DNA of 64,000 nucleotides from positions 124,001 through 188,000 of the forward strand of contig NZ_MPVN01000001.1 in the NCBI RefSeq assembly GCF_001955535.1. The letters are read 5' to 3'. Shown in pieces: positions 17,420-26,746 of this stretch. Position 1 is the stretch's first letter. Each line of letters opens with the position of its first letter. The notes below the pieces were generated by a model, which was given only the letters and a program-made list of their open reading frames with translations, was not told the origin of the DNA and did not search any database. This DNA comes from Paenibacillus sp. FSL H7-0326. Lineage in GTDB: Bacteria; Bacillota; Bacilli; Paenibacillales; Paenibacillaceae. Both the position numbers and the translations under genes were made by a program.

Positions 17420-18370
17420 TTATTCTTTCACGCTCCCGACATTTAGTCCAACGACAAAGTGTTTTTGCATGAACGGATATACGAACAAGATCGGCACCGA
17501 AGCAACAATCGTAATTGCAGCCCGAATCGAAATCGGCGTTACCTGGGTTGCATGCTCCATCCCTATACCATTCGCTACTGAAGGATTACTGTTAGCATTC
17601 ATACTTGAGGATAACAGCTTCATTAACTCATATTGGAGTGTGCTCAGCTCTTGAACGGAAGAAGTATAGAGAAAAGCATCAAACCAGGAGTTCCAAGCAC
17701 CAACTGCGACGAAGAGTGCAATGGTTGCGAGAACCGGTTTACACAATGGGAATATAATTCTCCAGAAAATCTTAAAGTCTCCCGCACCATCTATTTTCGC
17801 TGATTCAATCAAACTTTCAGGGATGGTGTATATATAAGTACGGATAACGATCAAGTTGAACGCACTGACCATTGAAGGCAAGACATACACCCAGAAAGAA
17901 TTAATCAAATTCAGGTCCTTAATCAGGAAGTATCCTGGGATGAGCCCTGCATTGAAGTACATGGTCAGAACAAAAATGGTCGTAATTGGTTTACGGAAAA
18001 CATACTCACGGCGACTCAGCGTGTAAGCCAGCATAGAGGTTAAGAAAATATTAAGCACAGTTGAAAGAACCGTACGAGCAACTGAAATAAGAAAAGCATT
18101 GTAGATTGTACCTGATGCAAACACAGCTTTGTAGTTCTGCAGCGTGAATTCACGAGGCCATAAATATAGACCACCGCGAATTGTGTCGTTCCCTGCATTA
18201 AATGAAACGACAACCGTGTTCAGGAATGGGTACAATGTAACCATAACCAGCATAATCATAAAGATAGTATTGAAAGTATTGAACAAAAGCGGTTCGATTC
18301 CCCTGCTACCCGGACGACGGACAGAAAGAGGTATCGTATTTCCTGAACCAGACAATGGTGTTTTTTTCAT
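17420..18370 (-). CDS. ytcP: Xylo-oligosaccharide ABC permease, YtcP/LplC type
   Basis: A MalG-like CUT1 permease. The frame opens at 18412, but ATG 18370 lies one base after the stop of the upstream permease and gives the normal 316-residue protein (MKKTPLSGSGN...). Six membrane segments; the EAA loop is ESAKIDGAGDFKIFWRIIFP. A PFLNTVVVSFN motif near the N-terminus and the C-terminal HFVVGLNVGSVKE are characteristic of the YtcP/LplC branch. It pairs with the LplB-like protein and precedes xynB and xynA2. The substrate is inferred from the enzymes to be xylo- or aldouronic oligosaccharides. Confidence 0.92.
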   Translation of the reverse strand: MKKTPLSGSGNTIPLSVRRPGSRGIEPLLFNTFNTIFMIMLVMVTLYPFLNTVVVSFNAGNDTIRGGLYLWPREFTLQNYKAVFASGTIYNAFLISVARTVLSTVLNIFLTSMLAYTLSRREYVFRKPITTIFVLTMYFNAGLIPGYFLIKDLNLINSFWVYVLPSMVSAFNLIVIRTYIYTIPESLIESAKIDGAGDFKIFWRIIFPLCKPVLATIALFVAVGAWNSWFDAFLYTSSVQELSTLQYELMKLLSSSMNANSNPSVANGIGMEHATQVTPISIRAAITIVASVPILFVYPFMQKHFVVGLNVGSVKE

Positions 18371-18372
18371 GA

Positions 18373-19338
18373 TTATAACAGCCTCTCTTCCCCAAGCCGC
18401 TTGGCGGTCCAATTCGCTAAGAGCAGGATTGTAATGCTGACTACGGTCTTGAATATTCCTCCAGCAGTCGCTAATGAGTAGTTGCCTTGTGCAATGCCGT
18501 ATTTAAGTACAAAGATGTCGATCGTTTCAGACCAGTCTACAACCAATCCATTACCTAACAGGTATTGAACCTCAAATCCTGCTTCAAGAATATGACCCGT
18601 TTGCATAATTAACAGAATGACGATCGTAGGCTTAATACCCGGCAAAGTGATATTCCACATTTTTTGGTAGCGATTTGCTCCATCAATATCGGATGCTTCA
18701 TATAACGCTGGATCAATGGATGCGATAGCTGCCAAATAGATAATTGTGTTCCAACCGACTTCTTTCCAAATATGTGAACCCGCAACAACGCCCCAGAAAT
18801 ACTTTCCTTCCGTCAGCCATAGTATGGGCTCATTTATTAAGTTCAGCTTCATTAATATATCGTTGACAATGCCATCAGAAGCGAGTGATGTTGCCACAAT
18901 GCCCGTAACAATGATCCATGATAGGAAATGGGGCAAATAAGAAATTGTCTGTACTGTACGCTTCCACATGACCTTTTTGATCTCATTAAGAAGAAGTGCC
19001 AGAATAATCGCAGTAACAAAGCCTAAAATTAAGTTGATAATACTCATGGCTAGCGTATTTCGAAGCACACGCAAGAAATTATCATCTGTAAACAAAAACT
19101 CAAAGTGCTTAAACCCTACCCAGGTTTGCTGTGAAAAGCTTCTAGCAGGCTTATAATCCTGAAAAGCCATCGTCCAGCCCCAAATCGGCACATAAGCAAA
19201 GGTGATAATGTAAGCAAGCAGAGGAACAGACATCCATATTAGCTGTCTCTGTGCTTTAATGTTCTGCCAGGTCATTTTCCTAATCTTCCGTTTTTTCTTC
19301 GGGTTGTGCGGATCGGTTCCCACTACAATTTCCTCCAT
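18373..19338 (-). CDS. lplB: Xylo-oligosaccharide ABC permease, LplB type
   Basis: A CUT1 permease of LplB type, 321 residues from ATG 19338 (preceded by GTAGGGAGC); the frame opens slightly earlier at 19359. A basic tail (KKKRKIRKM) precedes the first membrane segment. The W-G-W-x-x-A-F-Q-D-Y motif after it (IWGWTMAFQDY) is characteristic of LplB proteins. The EAA loop is EASDIDGANRYQKMWNITLP. Its stop lies two bases before the start of the YtcP-like partner. Upstream, a stable hairpin at 19442-19470 separates it from the binding-protein gene. Confidence 0.92.
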   Translation of the reverse strand: MEEIVVGTDPHNPKKKRKIRKMTWQNIKAQRQLIWMSVPLLAYIITFAYVPIWGWTMAFQDYKPARSFSQQTWVGFKHFEFLFTDDNFLRVLRNTLAMSIINLILGFVTAIILALLLNEIKKVMWKRTVQTISYLPHFLSWIIVTGIVATSLASDGIVNDILMKLNLINEPILWLTEGKYFWGVVAGSHIWKEVGWNTIIYLAAIASIDPALYEASDIDGANRYQKMWNITLPGIKPTIVILLIMQTGHILEAGFEVQYLLGNGLVVDWSETIDIFVLKYGIAQGNYSLATAGGIFKTVVSITILLLANWTAKRLGEERLL

Positions 19339-19441
19339 AATATCAAGCTCCCTACCCATCTTTATAATTGATCGAAGAATGAAAGGACAATTTATCTACT
19401 ATGATGTCAACAACGGCTTATAACCGTATTTCCTAACAAAA

Positions 19442-19470
19442 TCAGGAAGGAAGAATAACTTCCTTCCTGA
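19442..19470 (-). terminator. Intra-operon hairpin between binding-protein and permease genes
   Basis: TCAGGAAGGAAG and CTTCCTTCCTGA form a perfect 12-bp stem with a five-base loop. On the minus strand it is followed by TTTTGTT. It begins only 12 bases after the stop of the binding-protein gene. Hairpins here are known in sugar ABC operons to let most transcripts end after, or be stabilised at, the binding-protein gene, so it is made in excess over the permeases. The structure is seen; the effect is inferred. Confidence 0.8.
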
Positions 19471-19481
19471 CGATATTTCGT

Positions 19482-21152
19482 TTACTTCACTGACCAGTTC
19501 TCAATTCTCCATTTCAACACTTCATTGATGCGGTCTTCATATGTCTTGATATCGAGCTTCTGTATCTCGGAAACGTATTCATTCCAAACATTATCAAATT
19601 CTGATGTATTGGCCAAAATCGCTCTTGGCAAATATTTGGTAGACAATTCATTCAGCTTTGTGTTCGCAATCTTAGCTGGAGAACCTTCAACAAGGTCAAC
19701 AGACCATGCCGGGTAATAGATTGGATTCTCTGGCGGATCACTGAAGAAATCCACATAGCTGTTGAATCCGTAAGCATCTAAAACTTCCTTGTCAAACGGT
19801 CTCAGACTGGCTTGATATTCTTCTGGCTGATTACTTGCCGAGGTTGCATTACCATCGCTGAAGTATCCTTCCAGCTTCGGTGCAGTTGCATAGAATGCGT
19901 CTGCTTTATTGGCCAGTTTCCATGTAGCATCAGCTGCGTTGTCACGCTGTTCCTGCGTCTTCATGAAGCGTCCATCATCATTGACGTAATAGTCCTCGCC
20001 TTCGATACCCCATGTCAGTGTTTTTTGCCATTCTTCTTCCATAAGCTTATCGAGCACTTTGATAATTTTGACAGGGTCTTTGGCACTCACTGTAATACCA
20101 AAACCATTATTCAGGTTTAGAGCTGCGCGGTCACGATAATAGTCTTTTATACTGCTATCATAAACCAGCGGGAAGCCCACATAAGTACGCTCAATTTTGC
20201 CTTGCGTGATAAGTGAATCTTCTGCGCTGCCAAAGTTCCAGTGTTGATCAAACATACCAAGCACAGCTCCGCTGGACAGTTTGGCCATATACTGATCATA
20301 GTTCTGCGCAAACGCTTCCTTATCAAGCAAGCCTTGTGCATTGATTTCATTTAGCTTCTGATAGTAGTCTTTAGCATAATCCTTGTCAGCAAAAATTTCT
20401 GCTTTACCGTCTTTTACTACCACACCGCCATCATTCGGATGACCGATTAGATGCTGCGGCGGATTCAGCAAGCCCCAGTTCTTCCAATCATAGTTGAGAA
20501 CCTCAAAACCGATTGTCGGCTGGCCATCAATGGTCGGATATTTCTCTTTGTATTTTGCGATCAAATCAAAATATTCGTCCAGCGTTTTCGGAGTAGGATA
20601 ACCAAATTCCTTCAGAACCGCTTTTTGAATCCAAAAGGCTGGTCCGCTGTAGTAGGTGTCCGCCACTTCACCGTTGTATGCACCGTAGTTAGGCAGGTAA
20701 TAGATATGTCCGTCATTTGGATCCTTCATTTGATTCCAGTACTTTTCGTAATGCTTTTTCAAATTAGGTGCGTGTTCCTCAATCAGATCTTCAAGCGGAA
20801 TGACAGAACCTGCTGCTGTAAGCTTGGTATCCGCAGAGATCAGATCTGGATAATCTCCACCGGCAATCATAACGCCAAGCTTTTGGTTCTTATCACCAGC
20901 CAAAAATTCAAATTTGAATGATACGCCCAGCTCTTCCTTCATTTTCTTATAGATCTTGTTATCAGCGGTTGGCTGCTGCCCTGCCTCGTTTAGAAATACC
21001 GAGATTTCTATCGGATTGTCGGGCCCCACCTCACTGCCTTCCCCTCCGCTCTCTGATTCGTTTGCACCGCCAGAACATCCGGCCAGCACAACGCTCAATG
21101 ACAGCAACAATGTTGCTCCTGCGCGGAAAAATCTCTTTTTACTGTCCCCCAT
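19482..21152 (-). CDS. lplA: Xylo-oligosaccharide-binding lipoprotein, LplA type
   Basis: A 556-residue LplA-like solute-binding lipoprotein. Signal peptide residues 1-24 end in the lipobox LAGC, followed by a Gly/Ser/Glu-rich linker. LplA-type features are KLGVMIAGGDYPDLIS, NLKKHYEKYWNQMKD and FGITVSAKDPVKIIK. It is the first gene of the xylan operon (LplA, LplB, YtcP, XynB, XynA2), the same order as in the aldouronate cluster of Paenibacillus sp. JDR-2 except that no GH67 gene is present. The ligand is inferred to be a xylo- or methylglucurono-xylo-oligosaccharide. A cre-like site lies 32 bases upstream. Confidence 0.92.
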   Translation of the reverse strand: MGDSKKRFFRAGATLLLSLSVVLAGCSGGANESESGGEGSEVGPDNPIEISVFLNEAGQQPTADNKIYKKMKEELGVSFKFEFLAGDKNQKLGVMIAGGDYPDLISADTKLTAAGSVIPLEDLIEEHAPNLKKHYEKYWNQMKDPNDGHIYYLPNYGAYNGEVADTYYSGPAFWIQKAVLKEFGYPTPKTLDEYFDLIAKYKEKYPTIDGQPTIGFEVLNYDWKNWGLLNPPQHLIGHPNDGGVVVKDGKAEIFADKDYAKDYYQKLNEINAQGLLDKEAFAQNYDQYMAKLSSGAVLGMFDQHWNFGSAEDSLITQGKIERTYVGFPLVYDSSIKDYYRDRAALNLNNGFGITVSAKDPVKIIKVLDKLMEEEWQKTLTWGIEGEDYYVNDDGRFMKTQEQRDNAADATWKLANKADAFYATAPKLEGYFSDGNATSASNQPEEYQASLRPFDKEVLDAYGFNSYVDFFSDPPENPIYYPAWSVDLVEGSPAKIANTKLNELSTKYLPRAILANTSEFDNVWNEYVSEIQKLDIKTYEDRINEVLKWRIENWSVK

Positions 21153-21183
21153 AAAGCACCTCCAAAGTTTGATCCTGCTTTAA

Positions 21184-21197
21184 TGTAAGCCCTTTCA
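21184..21197. promoter_or_regulatory. Candidate cre site with one core mismatch
   Basis: TGTAAGCCCTTTCA differs from a symmetric cre (TGTAAGCGCTTTCA) only by C for G in the central CG. It lies 32 bases before the start of the LplA-like gene. CcpA control would suit a xylan operon, but the mismatch is in the most conserved position, so this is a weaker call than the site at 6710. Confidence 0.45.
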
Positions 21198-21291
21198 ATT
21201 GAACAATTTCATTATAAAATTATCGCTATTAAGAAACTATATTCGAATTAAAGCTATTTCCGAGAAAAGCTCAGGTCTTCTGGTGTAAGTT

Positions 21292-22851
21292 TCAATGAAG
21301 CTCATTGGAGATGTTTTTCTTATATTCATTAGGCGACGTACCCAGTCGTTTCTCGAAATGCTTTAGAAAATGATGATAGCTGGAGTAACCAACCTTTTCC
21401 GAGACCTCGCTATTTTTATACTGATTCGTCTGTAGCAGCCGGCAGGCTTCCTTAATTCGCAGATTATGAAGCAGTTCATTAAAGCCGATTCCATTTTTAC
21501 GTATCAGTAATTGGCCTAAATAGGCAGGGTGCATAAAGAAATGTTCCGCCAGCTTCTTAATCGTTAATCCCTCTCGGTAATGCGCATGTATATAATCATT
21601 AATATCTTGTACGATTCCTTGTGCTTCGTACGCGTTCTCCTTAAGTAAAAGCTCGAAGCAGACTCTTCCGCACGATTGAAGCATTACAATCAAATCGTTG
21701 AAGGTCAGCAGAACTTCATCTAGATTTGGAATGTCGAACAGAAGGCTGGAAGGTGATCCTGCATCCTCTCCTAGTTGAACCCCCATGTATGCTCGAATTT
21801 CATGAAGCACGTATATTACAAATTTACGGGCCTCGTCCGGGTGAACCCGCAGCTTGCGAAAGGATTGTTCAATAAGCACCACAACGGACTGGTAAGCGGA
21901 ATGATCAATAAGCTGAAACGCTCGAAGTATTTTTTCCAGTAGCTGCACCTGATCGTAATGCCATTGAAATGCAACATCCTTGAGCTCGTTATAATCCATA
22001 ATTAAGGTCTTATCCGCTCCATAAAAAGCATGCAGAAGTGCTTTCTCTGCTGCAGCTCGGGAATGGCTGATACGAGTGAGAGAGGATTCGGCTTCTCCCA
22101 TCGCCATAAATACACGAAAGCCCGCCAGACGGCGAGCCAGTTCCTCCAATCGCTTTTGAACAGTGTCTCCTGTAACCAGGACTTTAAGGTCAACATCCTC
22201 ATATACGATGGAAACCAGATTATACTGCAAGCGAATCATATACATGGCTTTAGATCCGTTCAAGCACTCCTCAGCAATATTGCTCCACCGCGCATAATCT
22301 TCCCAAGACCCTTGAATCAGGCATACGTTCCATAGATCTGATGACTGTGATAGAGACTCAAGCAAAGAAGTTTCCTCTGAAGATAACTCTTCACCGATCA
22401 GCGCTTTCTTCAGCATCAAATGTTCCTGCTCTCTCCGAGCGACCTGGCCAATATAGTGCTGTTTCTGCTCCTTCATCAGTTCCTGTCCCATTTGACGGAT
22501 CTCCTGCTCCGCCTGTTCCTCATCAAGCGGTTTTAGCAAATAACGGGAAACTCTGTATTTTAGCGCCTTTCGAGCATAATGAAAATCGCTGTATCCTGTA
22601 AGAATGATGAATTTGGTTGACTGATGACCTCTGCGTCTCCATTCCTCAATCATCTCCAGGCCATCCATAACGGGCATGTGTATATCGACCATCACAAGAT
22701 CTGGCCTCAGCTCCTCCAATTGTTTCAAACCTTCGGCTCCATTTGTGCAGACCCCACACACCTCGAAGCCAAGATTTTCCCATGGAATTAATAACTGCAG
22801 GCCTTCAAGAGCCAAAGGCTCATCGTCAATTAACAGCACTTTAAATTCCAT
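21292..22851 (-). CDS. YesN-like response regulator of the xylan locus
   Basis: A 519-residue AraC-type response regulator. ATG 22851 lies eight bases after AAGGAGG, preferred to a TTG two codons earlier. The receiver is complete: DDE at 9-11, phospho-acceptor Asp56 in VMVDIHMPVMDG, T in ILTGYSDF and Lys in YLLKPLDEEQ. A long helical linker follows. The last ~100 residues are an AraC domain with IKKLAEHFFMHPAYLGQLLI and the ending GTSPNEYKKN. It overlaps the kinase gene by 11 bases and lies 139 bases upstream of the LplA-like gene, so it is the best candidate activator of the xylan operon. Confidence 0.94.
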   Translation of the reverse strand: MEFKVLLIDDEPLALEGLQLLIPWENLGFEVCGVCTNGAEGLKQLEELRPDLVMVDIHMPVMDGLEMIEEWRRRGHQSTKFIILTGYSDFHYARKALKYRVSRYLLKPLDEEQAEQEIRQMGQELMKEQKQHYIGQVARREQEHLMLKKALIGEELSSEETSLLESLSQSSDLWNVCLIQGSWEDYARWSNIAEECLNGSKAMYMIRLQYNLVSIVYEDVDLKVLVTGDTVQKRLEELARRLAGFRVFMAMGEAESSLTRISHSRAAAEKALLHAFYGADKTLIMDYNELKDVAFQWHYDQVQLLEKILRAFQLIDHSAYQSVVVLIEQSFRKLRVHPDEARKFVIYVLHEIRAYMGVQLGEDAGSPSSLLFDIPNLDEVLLTFNDLIVMLQSCGRVCFELLLKENAYEAQGIVQDINDYIHAHYREGLTIKKLAEHFFMHPAYLGQLLIRKNGIGFNELLHNLRIKEACRLLQTNQYKNSEVSEKVGYSSYHHFLKHFEKRLGTSPNEYKKNISNELH

Positions 22852-24664
22852 CGTCAAAGCCTCCTTTTTCTAACCGACGTTCCAGCAGCTGCAATGGAAT
22901 TTCAAAGGACACCTCGGTCCCTTCCCCGATCCTGCTTACCAGATTAAATTTCACTTTATCGTCATAGTACAATTCGAGGCGACGATATACATTACGCAGC
23001 CCAATATTGTAGCCTCCGCTCTCTTCCTCACTCCGCATATGATATAGAACTTCTTGCAGCCGCTCTTTGTCCATACCCCTGCCATTGTCGAATACAACGA
23101 CACGAAGATGGTCACTTACGATATCCGCTCGGATCTTCACACAGCCAAGTCCTTCTATCGCTTGTATACCGTGTTTACAAGCGTTCTCTGCCAGTTGTTG
23201 TATACTCATTTTCGGTATTTTATAAAGTTTTGCCTCATCGCTGATATCAATGTAGTATTCAAATTTATCCCGGAAACGAAATTTCTCAATCCCCAAGTAC
23301 ATGATTGTAAAGCTCATTTCCTCCTCCAGCGTGACCACATCGTCCTTCCAATTCAGTAGACGACGAAGCAGCTTGGACAGATCCTTAATAATATCCTTGA
23401 CCTCCACATAATTATTTTTGGTACTAACCACAAGGAGTGCATTCAACGTATTGAATAAAAAGTGAGGGTTCATCTGACTTTGCAGCAAATTAAGTTCAGC
23501 CCGGATGCGCTCAGTCTCTTGGCTTCGTTGCTGAATTTCAAGCTTGTATACATCGTTGATTAATGACTTAATTTGAGCAGTCATCATATTGAAATTGCGA
23601 ATCAAATGACCAATCTCGTCTTGCCCGCCGTCTATATTAATCAGCTCAAATTTCTCATTCCCCACTTTTCGCATGTGCCTTGATAGTCGCTTCACCCGAT
23701 AATTATAGGAACGGAGCATAATATAAATGAAAATAGAAGTCACAAGGGTAATAATTCCCGCTAGCATTCCAAAATAGAGCTGCATAGATAACATAGCTTG
23801 TTTAACACGCGTTTCCTGAGGCACACCAATTAACTTCCAGCCTTTTACATAGCTGGCTTTGCCTATCGGAACAATATGTATGTCTTTTTCTTCCAGATTA
23901 CTTATATCAAACAACGCATAGTCGTTATCCACCTCGCCATGATATTTGTCATCTGCAGACACAATGATTTGATTCAAGTCATTAACTAGATACAGTTCCA
24001 GTGAACTTTTTTCTCTTGCAAGCACGTCATAGAAACGACTAAGGTAGAAATCAATGCGTACCAGCTTCTTGTAAGAATTGTGCGCGTAATAATAGTCCAT
24101 TTTTTCAATGATGCTTAAATACGAAGCGGTAGCAGCACGGTTATTGGCTGCCTGATCGCGATATGCGAGTACTTTTAGAGATTTATCCGCTGCTTCCCAC
24201 TGCTTATACCAAGTACTTGAGCGCATTGTACCATCCAGAACATAATAGTCACCGCCTGGTACAATAGTTGGATTATCCGTGTAGATGCCAATGCGCTGAA
24301 TTTGATTATTGGTCGGAATATAGGAGGTCACCCGGTGGCGAAGCAGATCATCAAATGTGCTGTAGAAATCTAGCTGCCCATCGTAGACCCGATCCATGGA
24401 TTCCGACAGCAGCTTGTCCGTAATTAAGGCATGACTGACAGCAATACCGCAGTCAATCATCGTATGAATGTCCTTCCTTGCCCTTTCCAATGATATTTGC
24501 AAATTATGCTCCTCCCGTTCCTTAATCAGCTCTGACATACGATCCATGAACAAGTAATAGCTGGCAAGAATGGGAAGTAAAATTCCGATGACATAAATCA
24601 GCATAAATTTGTAATTTAAAGGAATATCATTCACAAAGCTGCGAAACCTGAATTTTCTGAACAT
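22841..24664 (-). CDS. YesM-like sensor histidine kinase of the xylan locus
   Basis: A 607-residue kinase. Membrane helices near residues 20-40 and 285-310 flank a ~240-residue extracytoplasmic sensor domain. Then come HAMP (YRVKRLSRHMRKVG), the His_kinase domain with the phospho-acceptor His in LLQSQMNPHFLFNTLNAL, and a GHKL ATPase domain with LAENACKHGIQ and VFDNGRGMDKE. It is the middle gene of an unusual regulator-kinase-regulator set (24711-26237, this gene, 21292-22851). It probably senses an extracellular xylan fragment or the loaded binding protein. Its stop overlaps the start of the downstream regulator. Confidence 0.94.
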   Translation of the reverse strand: MFRKFRFRSFVNDIPLNYKFMLIYVIGILLPILASYYLFMDRMSELIKEREEHNLQISLERARKDIHTMIDCGIAVSHALITDKLLSESMDRVYDGQLDFYSTFDDLLRHRVTSYIPTNNQIQRIGIYTDNPTIVPGGDYYVLDGTMRSSTWYKQWEAADKSLKVLAYRDQAANNRAATASYLSIIEKMDYYYAHNSYKKLVRIDFYLSRFYDVLAREKSSLELYLVNDLNQIIVSADDKYHGEVDNDYALFDISNLEEKDIHIVPIGKASYVKGWKLIGVPQETRVKQAMLSMQLYFGMLAGIITLVTSIFIYIMLRSYNYRVKRLSRHMRKVGNEKFELINIDGGQDEIGHLIRNFNMMTAQIKSLINDVYKLEIQQRSQETERIRAELNLLQSQMNPHFLFNTLNALLVVSTKNNYVEVKDIIKDLSKLLRRLLNWKDDVVTLEEEMSFTIMYLGIEKFRFRDKFEYYIDISDEAKLYKIPKMSIQQLAENACKHGIQAIEGLGCVKIRADIVSDHLRVVVFDNGRGMDKERLQEVLYHMRSEEESGGYNIGLRNVYRRLELYYDDKVKFNLVSRIGEGTEVSFEIPLQLLERRLEKGGFDDGI

Positions 24665-24710
24665 GTTTATATCGCCGTCCTTCAGTCATGCTTCATAACC
24701 TTCTAATATC

Positions 24711-26237
24711 CTATTGTAGTTTTCTATATTGCGATGGTGCCATTCCAGTCATTCGCTTGAACTGACTTATAAAATAATCAGTACTCAGATAACCCGAATG
24801 CACGGCAACGTCAGCAATGCTCATACTGCTTTGACGCAGCAAACGTTTTGCCTCATCAATTCGCTTATCATTTAAATACTCCCGAAAACTCTTGCCCGTC
24901 TGCTGTCTAAATGCTTGCCCTAAATAGTTGGCGTTCATATGAAATTTCTGTGCTAGCTCCTGGAGCCGCAAATTCTCTCGAAATTCCTGATTGACATACT
25001 GCTCTACTTGAAAAATGGTGCTGAATTCCTTTCGTTTCCGTTGTTCCTGAATCTCCTTCACAGCCGTGCGGCTTAACATTAGACCGTACTCCAGAAACCT
25101 AGGAAATGAGTTAATCCCCGTGATGTCACCTGCCTCATTCTGAACATGCTGTATAAAGGCGTCTACATTCCCCTCCAGTTCCTTCAACTGCCTGAGAACG
25201 CCCATTTCAAGAGCAATCAATTGAACCCGAACGTATTCAATATTTGACACAGTCAGCTCAGATTGGGGATTCGCTAGCAGCGCTTGCACCTTCAATTCCA
25301 CCTTGTCCGTCTCGCCTGCCAAAATGGCTTCCATAAGGTCTGCGAGTGCTTGTTGATTTACTTTAGCCAGGCTATCGTTCGGTGGCAAGTCTTGATCGCG
25401 AACAAAACCGGTTTTATATTGATAGCGCTTCCATTTGAGCGCAAATAAAGCTTTTTCATATGCTGAGCGCATGGCGCCTGCTCCACCTAATTGATATCCA
25501 AACGCCACGATAATTGCGCCAGAGTTAGAATATGTCTCAAACAGATTTCTGCCGAGCTCCTCAAGCCGCTTCAAGGAATTATTAATGTCGACAGCAAACA
25601 AACCTATATTTCCTTCGGAATCCGTAAAAGGTATGGAGCATCGTGTTCCTGCAAAACTTTGTAAGTGCTGCTTAACATCTCCCATACAGTTATCCGTTGA
25701 AATCAGAAGACAAGCCATGTTCTCATGACCTTCCATTTGTAGTGTTCGATTCACTTCGTCTTGCAGTTCACTGCTGTCATCCCCTTGAAGCAGGCGATTG
25801 AACAAACAATTTACATATAACGCATGCTCACGATGATGAGCTTCTGCTGAAGCGTGCTCCTCCACAATTTTACGTCCGATTATATCCAATACGGCTTCAA
25901 TCTCCACTTCATCAATCGGCTTGAGCAAATATTCCTCTACACGCTGATTCAGCGCTACTTTAGCATACTCAAAGCTGTCATATCCGCTTAAAATAACAAA
26001 TTTGGGCGGTCTGTCCATTGTTTTTTTGGAACGTTCTATTAATTCAAGGCCACTTACAGAAGGCATGTGAATATCCGTGATTACAAGATCCGGTTGAAGA
26101 TTCTCAATCTTGGCCCAAGCATCATTCCCGTTCTCGGCCTCCCCGCAGATTTGAAAACCATATTTGTCCCAATTGACCATGGTTCGCAAACCTTCGAGTA
26201 CCCAAGGCTCATCATCTACCAACAATACATCCATCAT
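24711..26237 (-). CDS. Second YesN-like response regulator of the xylan locus
   Basis: A 508-residue AraC-type response regulator. The receiver shows DDE at 8-10, Asp55 in VITDIHMPSVSG, S in ILSGYDSF and Lys in YLLKPIDEVE. The linker is about 280 residues. The C-terminal AraC domain has LQELAQKFHMNANYLGQAFR and IADVAVHSGYLSTDYFISQF, ending GMAPSQYRKLQ. Two Met codons open the gene and both fit the GGGGGAG site. It is 46 bases upstream of the kinase gene, so one kinase appears to serve two regulators that are only loosely similar to each other. Their targets could be the xylan operon and a gene outside it. Confidence 0.93.
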   Translation of the reverse strand: MMDVLLVDDEPWVLEGLRTMVNWDKYGFQICGEAENGNDAWAKIENLQPDLVITDIHMPSVSGLELIERSKKTMDRPPKFVILSGYDSFEYAKVALNQRVEEYLLKPIDEVEIEAVLDIIGRKIVEEHASAEAHHREHALYVNCLFNRLLQGDDSSELQDEVNRTLQMEGHENMACLLISTDNCMGDVKQHLQSFAGTRCSIPFTDSEGNIGLFAVDINNSLKRLEELGRNLFETYSNSGAIIVAFGYQLGGAGAMRSAYEKALFALKWKRYQYKTGFVRDQDLPPNDSLAKVNQQALADLMEAILAGETDKVELKVQALLANPQSELTVSNIEYVRVQLIALEMGVLRQLKELEGNVDAFIQHVQNEAGDITGINSFPRFLEYGLMLSRTAVKEIQEQRKRKEFSTIFQVEQYVNQEFRENLRLQELAQKFHMNANYLGQAFRQQTGKSFREYLNDKRIDEAKRLLRQSSMSIADVAVHSGYLSTDYFISQFKRMTGMAPSQYRKLQ

Positions 26238-26424
26238 TCATGATCTCCCCCTACCATTGAATGAATATTACATCCCAATCTCCATTTAAGCTAGTAGTAT
26301 CTTATAATTATCTAGGAGCTTTTAACCAAATTACAACAAACAATACTTTATATAACGTCCAAATCTTTACCAATTATAACGAATAAGGTTATCTTCGGAA
26401 AGCACCTGCCTAATCATATAAAAA

Positions 26425-26455
26425 GATCAGCCATTATTACTGGCTGACCTTATCT
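26425..26455 (-). terminator. Rho-independent terminator
   Basis: TCAGCCA (26427-26433) and TGGCTGA (26441-26447) form the core stem. On the minus strand it is followed by TCTTTTTATAT, a good T run, so it ends the ABC exporter operon whose last gene stops at 26504. The plus-strand side also has some T residues. Nothing else is recognised in the 266-base gap between 26238 and 26503. Confidence 0.8.
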
Positions 26456-26503
26456 TTTAACACGGTTTAATTCTACGCTGAACGTTTCTTCCCGTAGAGC
26501 TCC

Positions 26504-26704
26504 CTATTGATCCGTTCCTTCGACTGGATCGACAACAACTTTTCCATCCGCATCCAATAAAGGGGTAAGCCCGCTGCCTTGTGGATTCCATACATGAAGA
26601 TAATTCACACCGGTTTGACGATCCACCAAAATATAGAGCAAGCCATGCTGATAATTTTGTAACAGCTTTTCATCAAAACGTTTGTCCCCTTTTTTACTAA
26701 ACAT
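26504..26704 (-). CDS. Small conserved protein, DUF6440-like
   Basis: A 66-residue protein from ATG 26704 with an AGGGAG site 8-10 bases upstream. It is charged, soluble and lacks a signal peptide. The core ILVDRQTGVNYLHVWNPQG, followed by GLTPLLDADGKVVVD, looks like the small DUF6440 family of Firmicutes: a two-strand ligand-like core with a conserved GVNYL and a terminal acidic stretch. No function is known. It follows the ABC-2 permease by 42 bases and precedes the terminator at 26425, so it may be the last gene of the exporter operon. The family name is from memory of the motif. Confidence 0.7.
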   Translation of the reverse strand: MFSKKGDKRFDEKLLQNYQHGLLYILVDRQTGVNYLHVWNPQGSGLTPLLDADGKVVVDPVEGTDQ

Positions 26705-26746
26705 CAACTACCACTCCCTAACCAGATTATATATTACTAACGTTCG

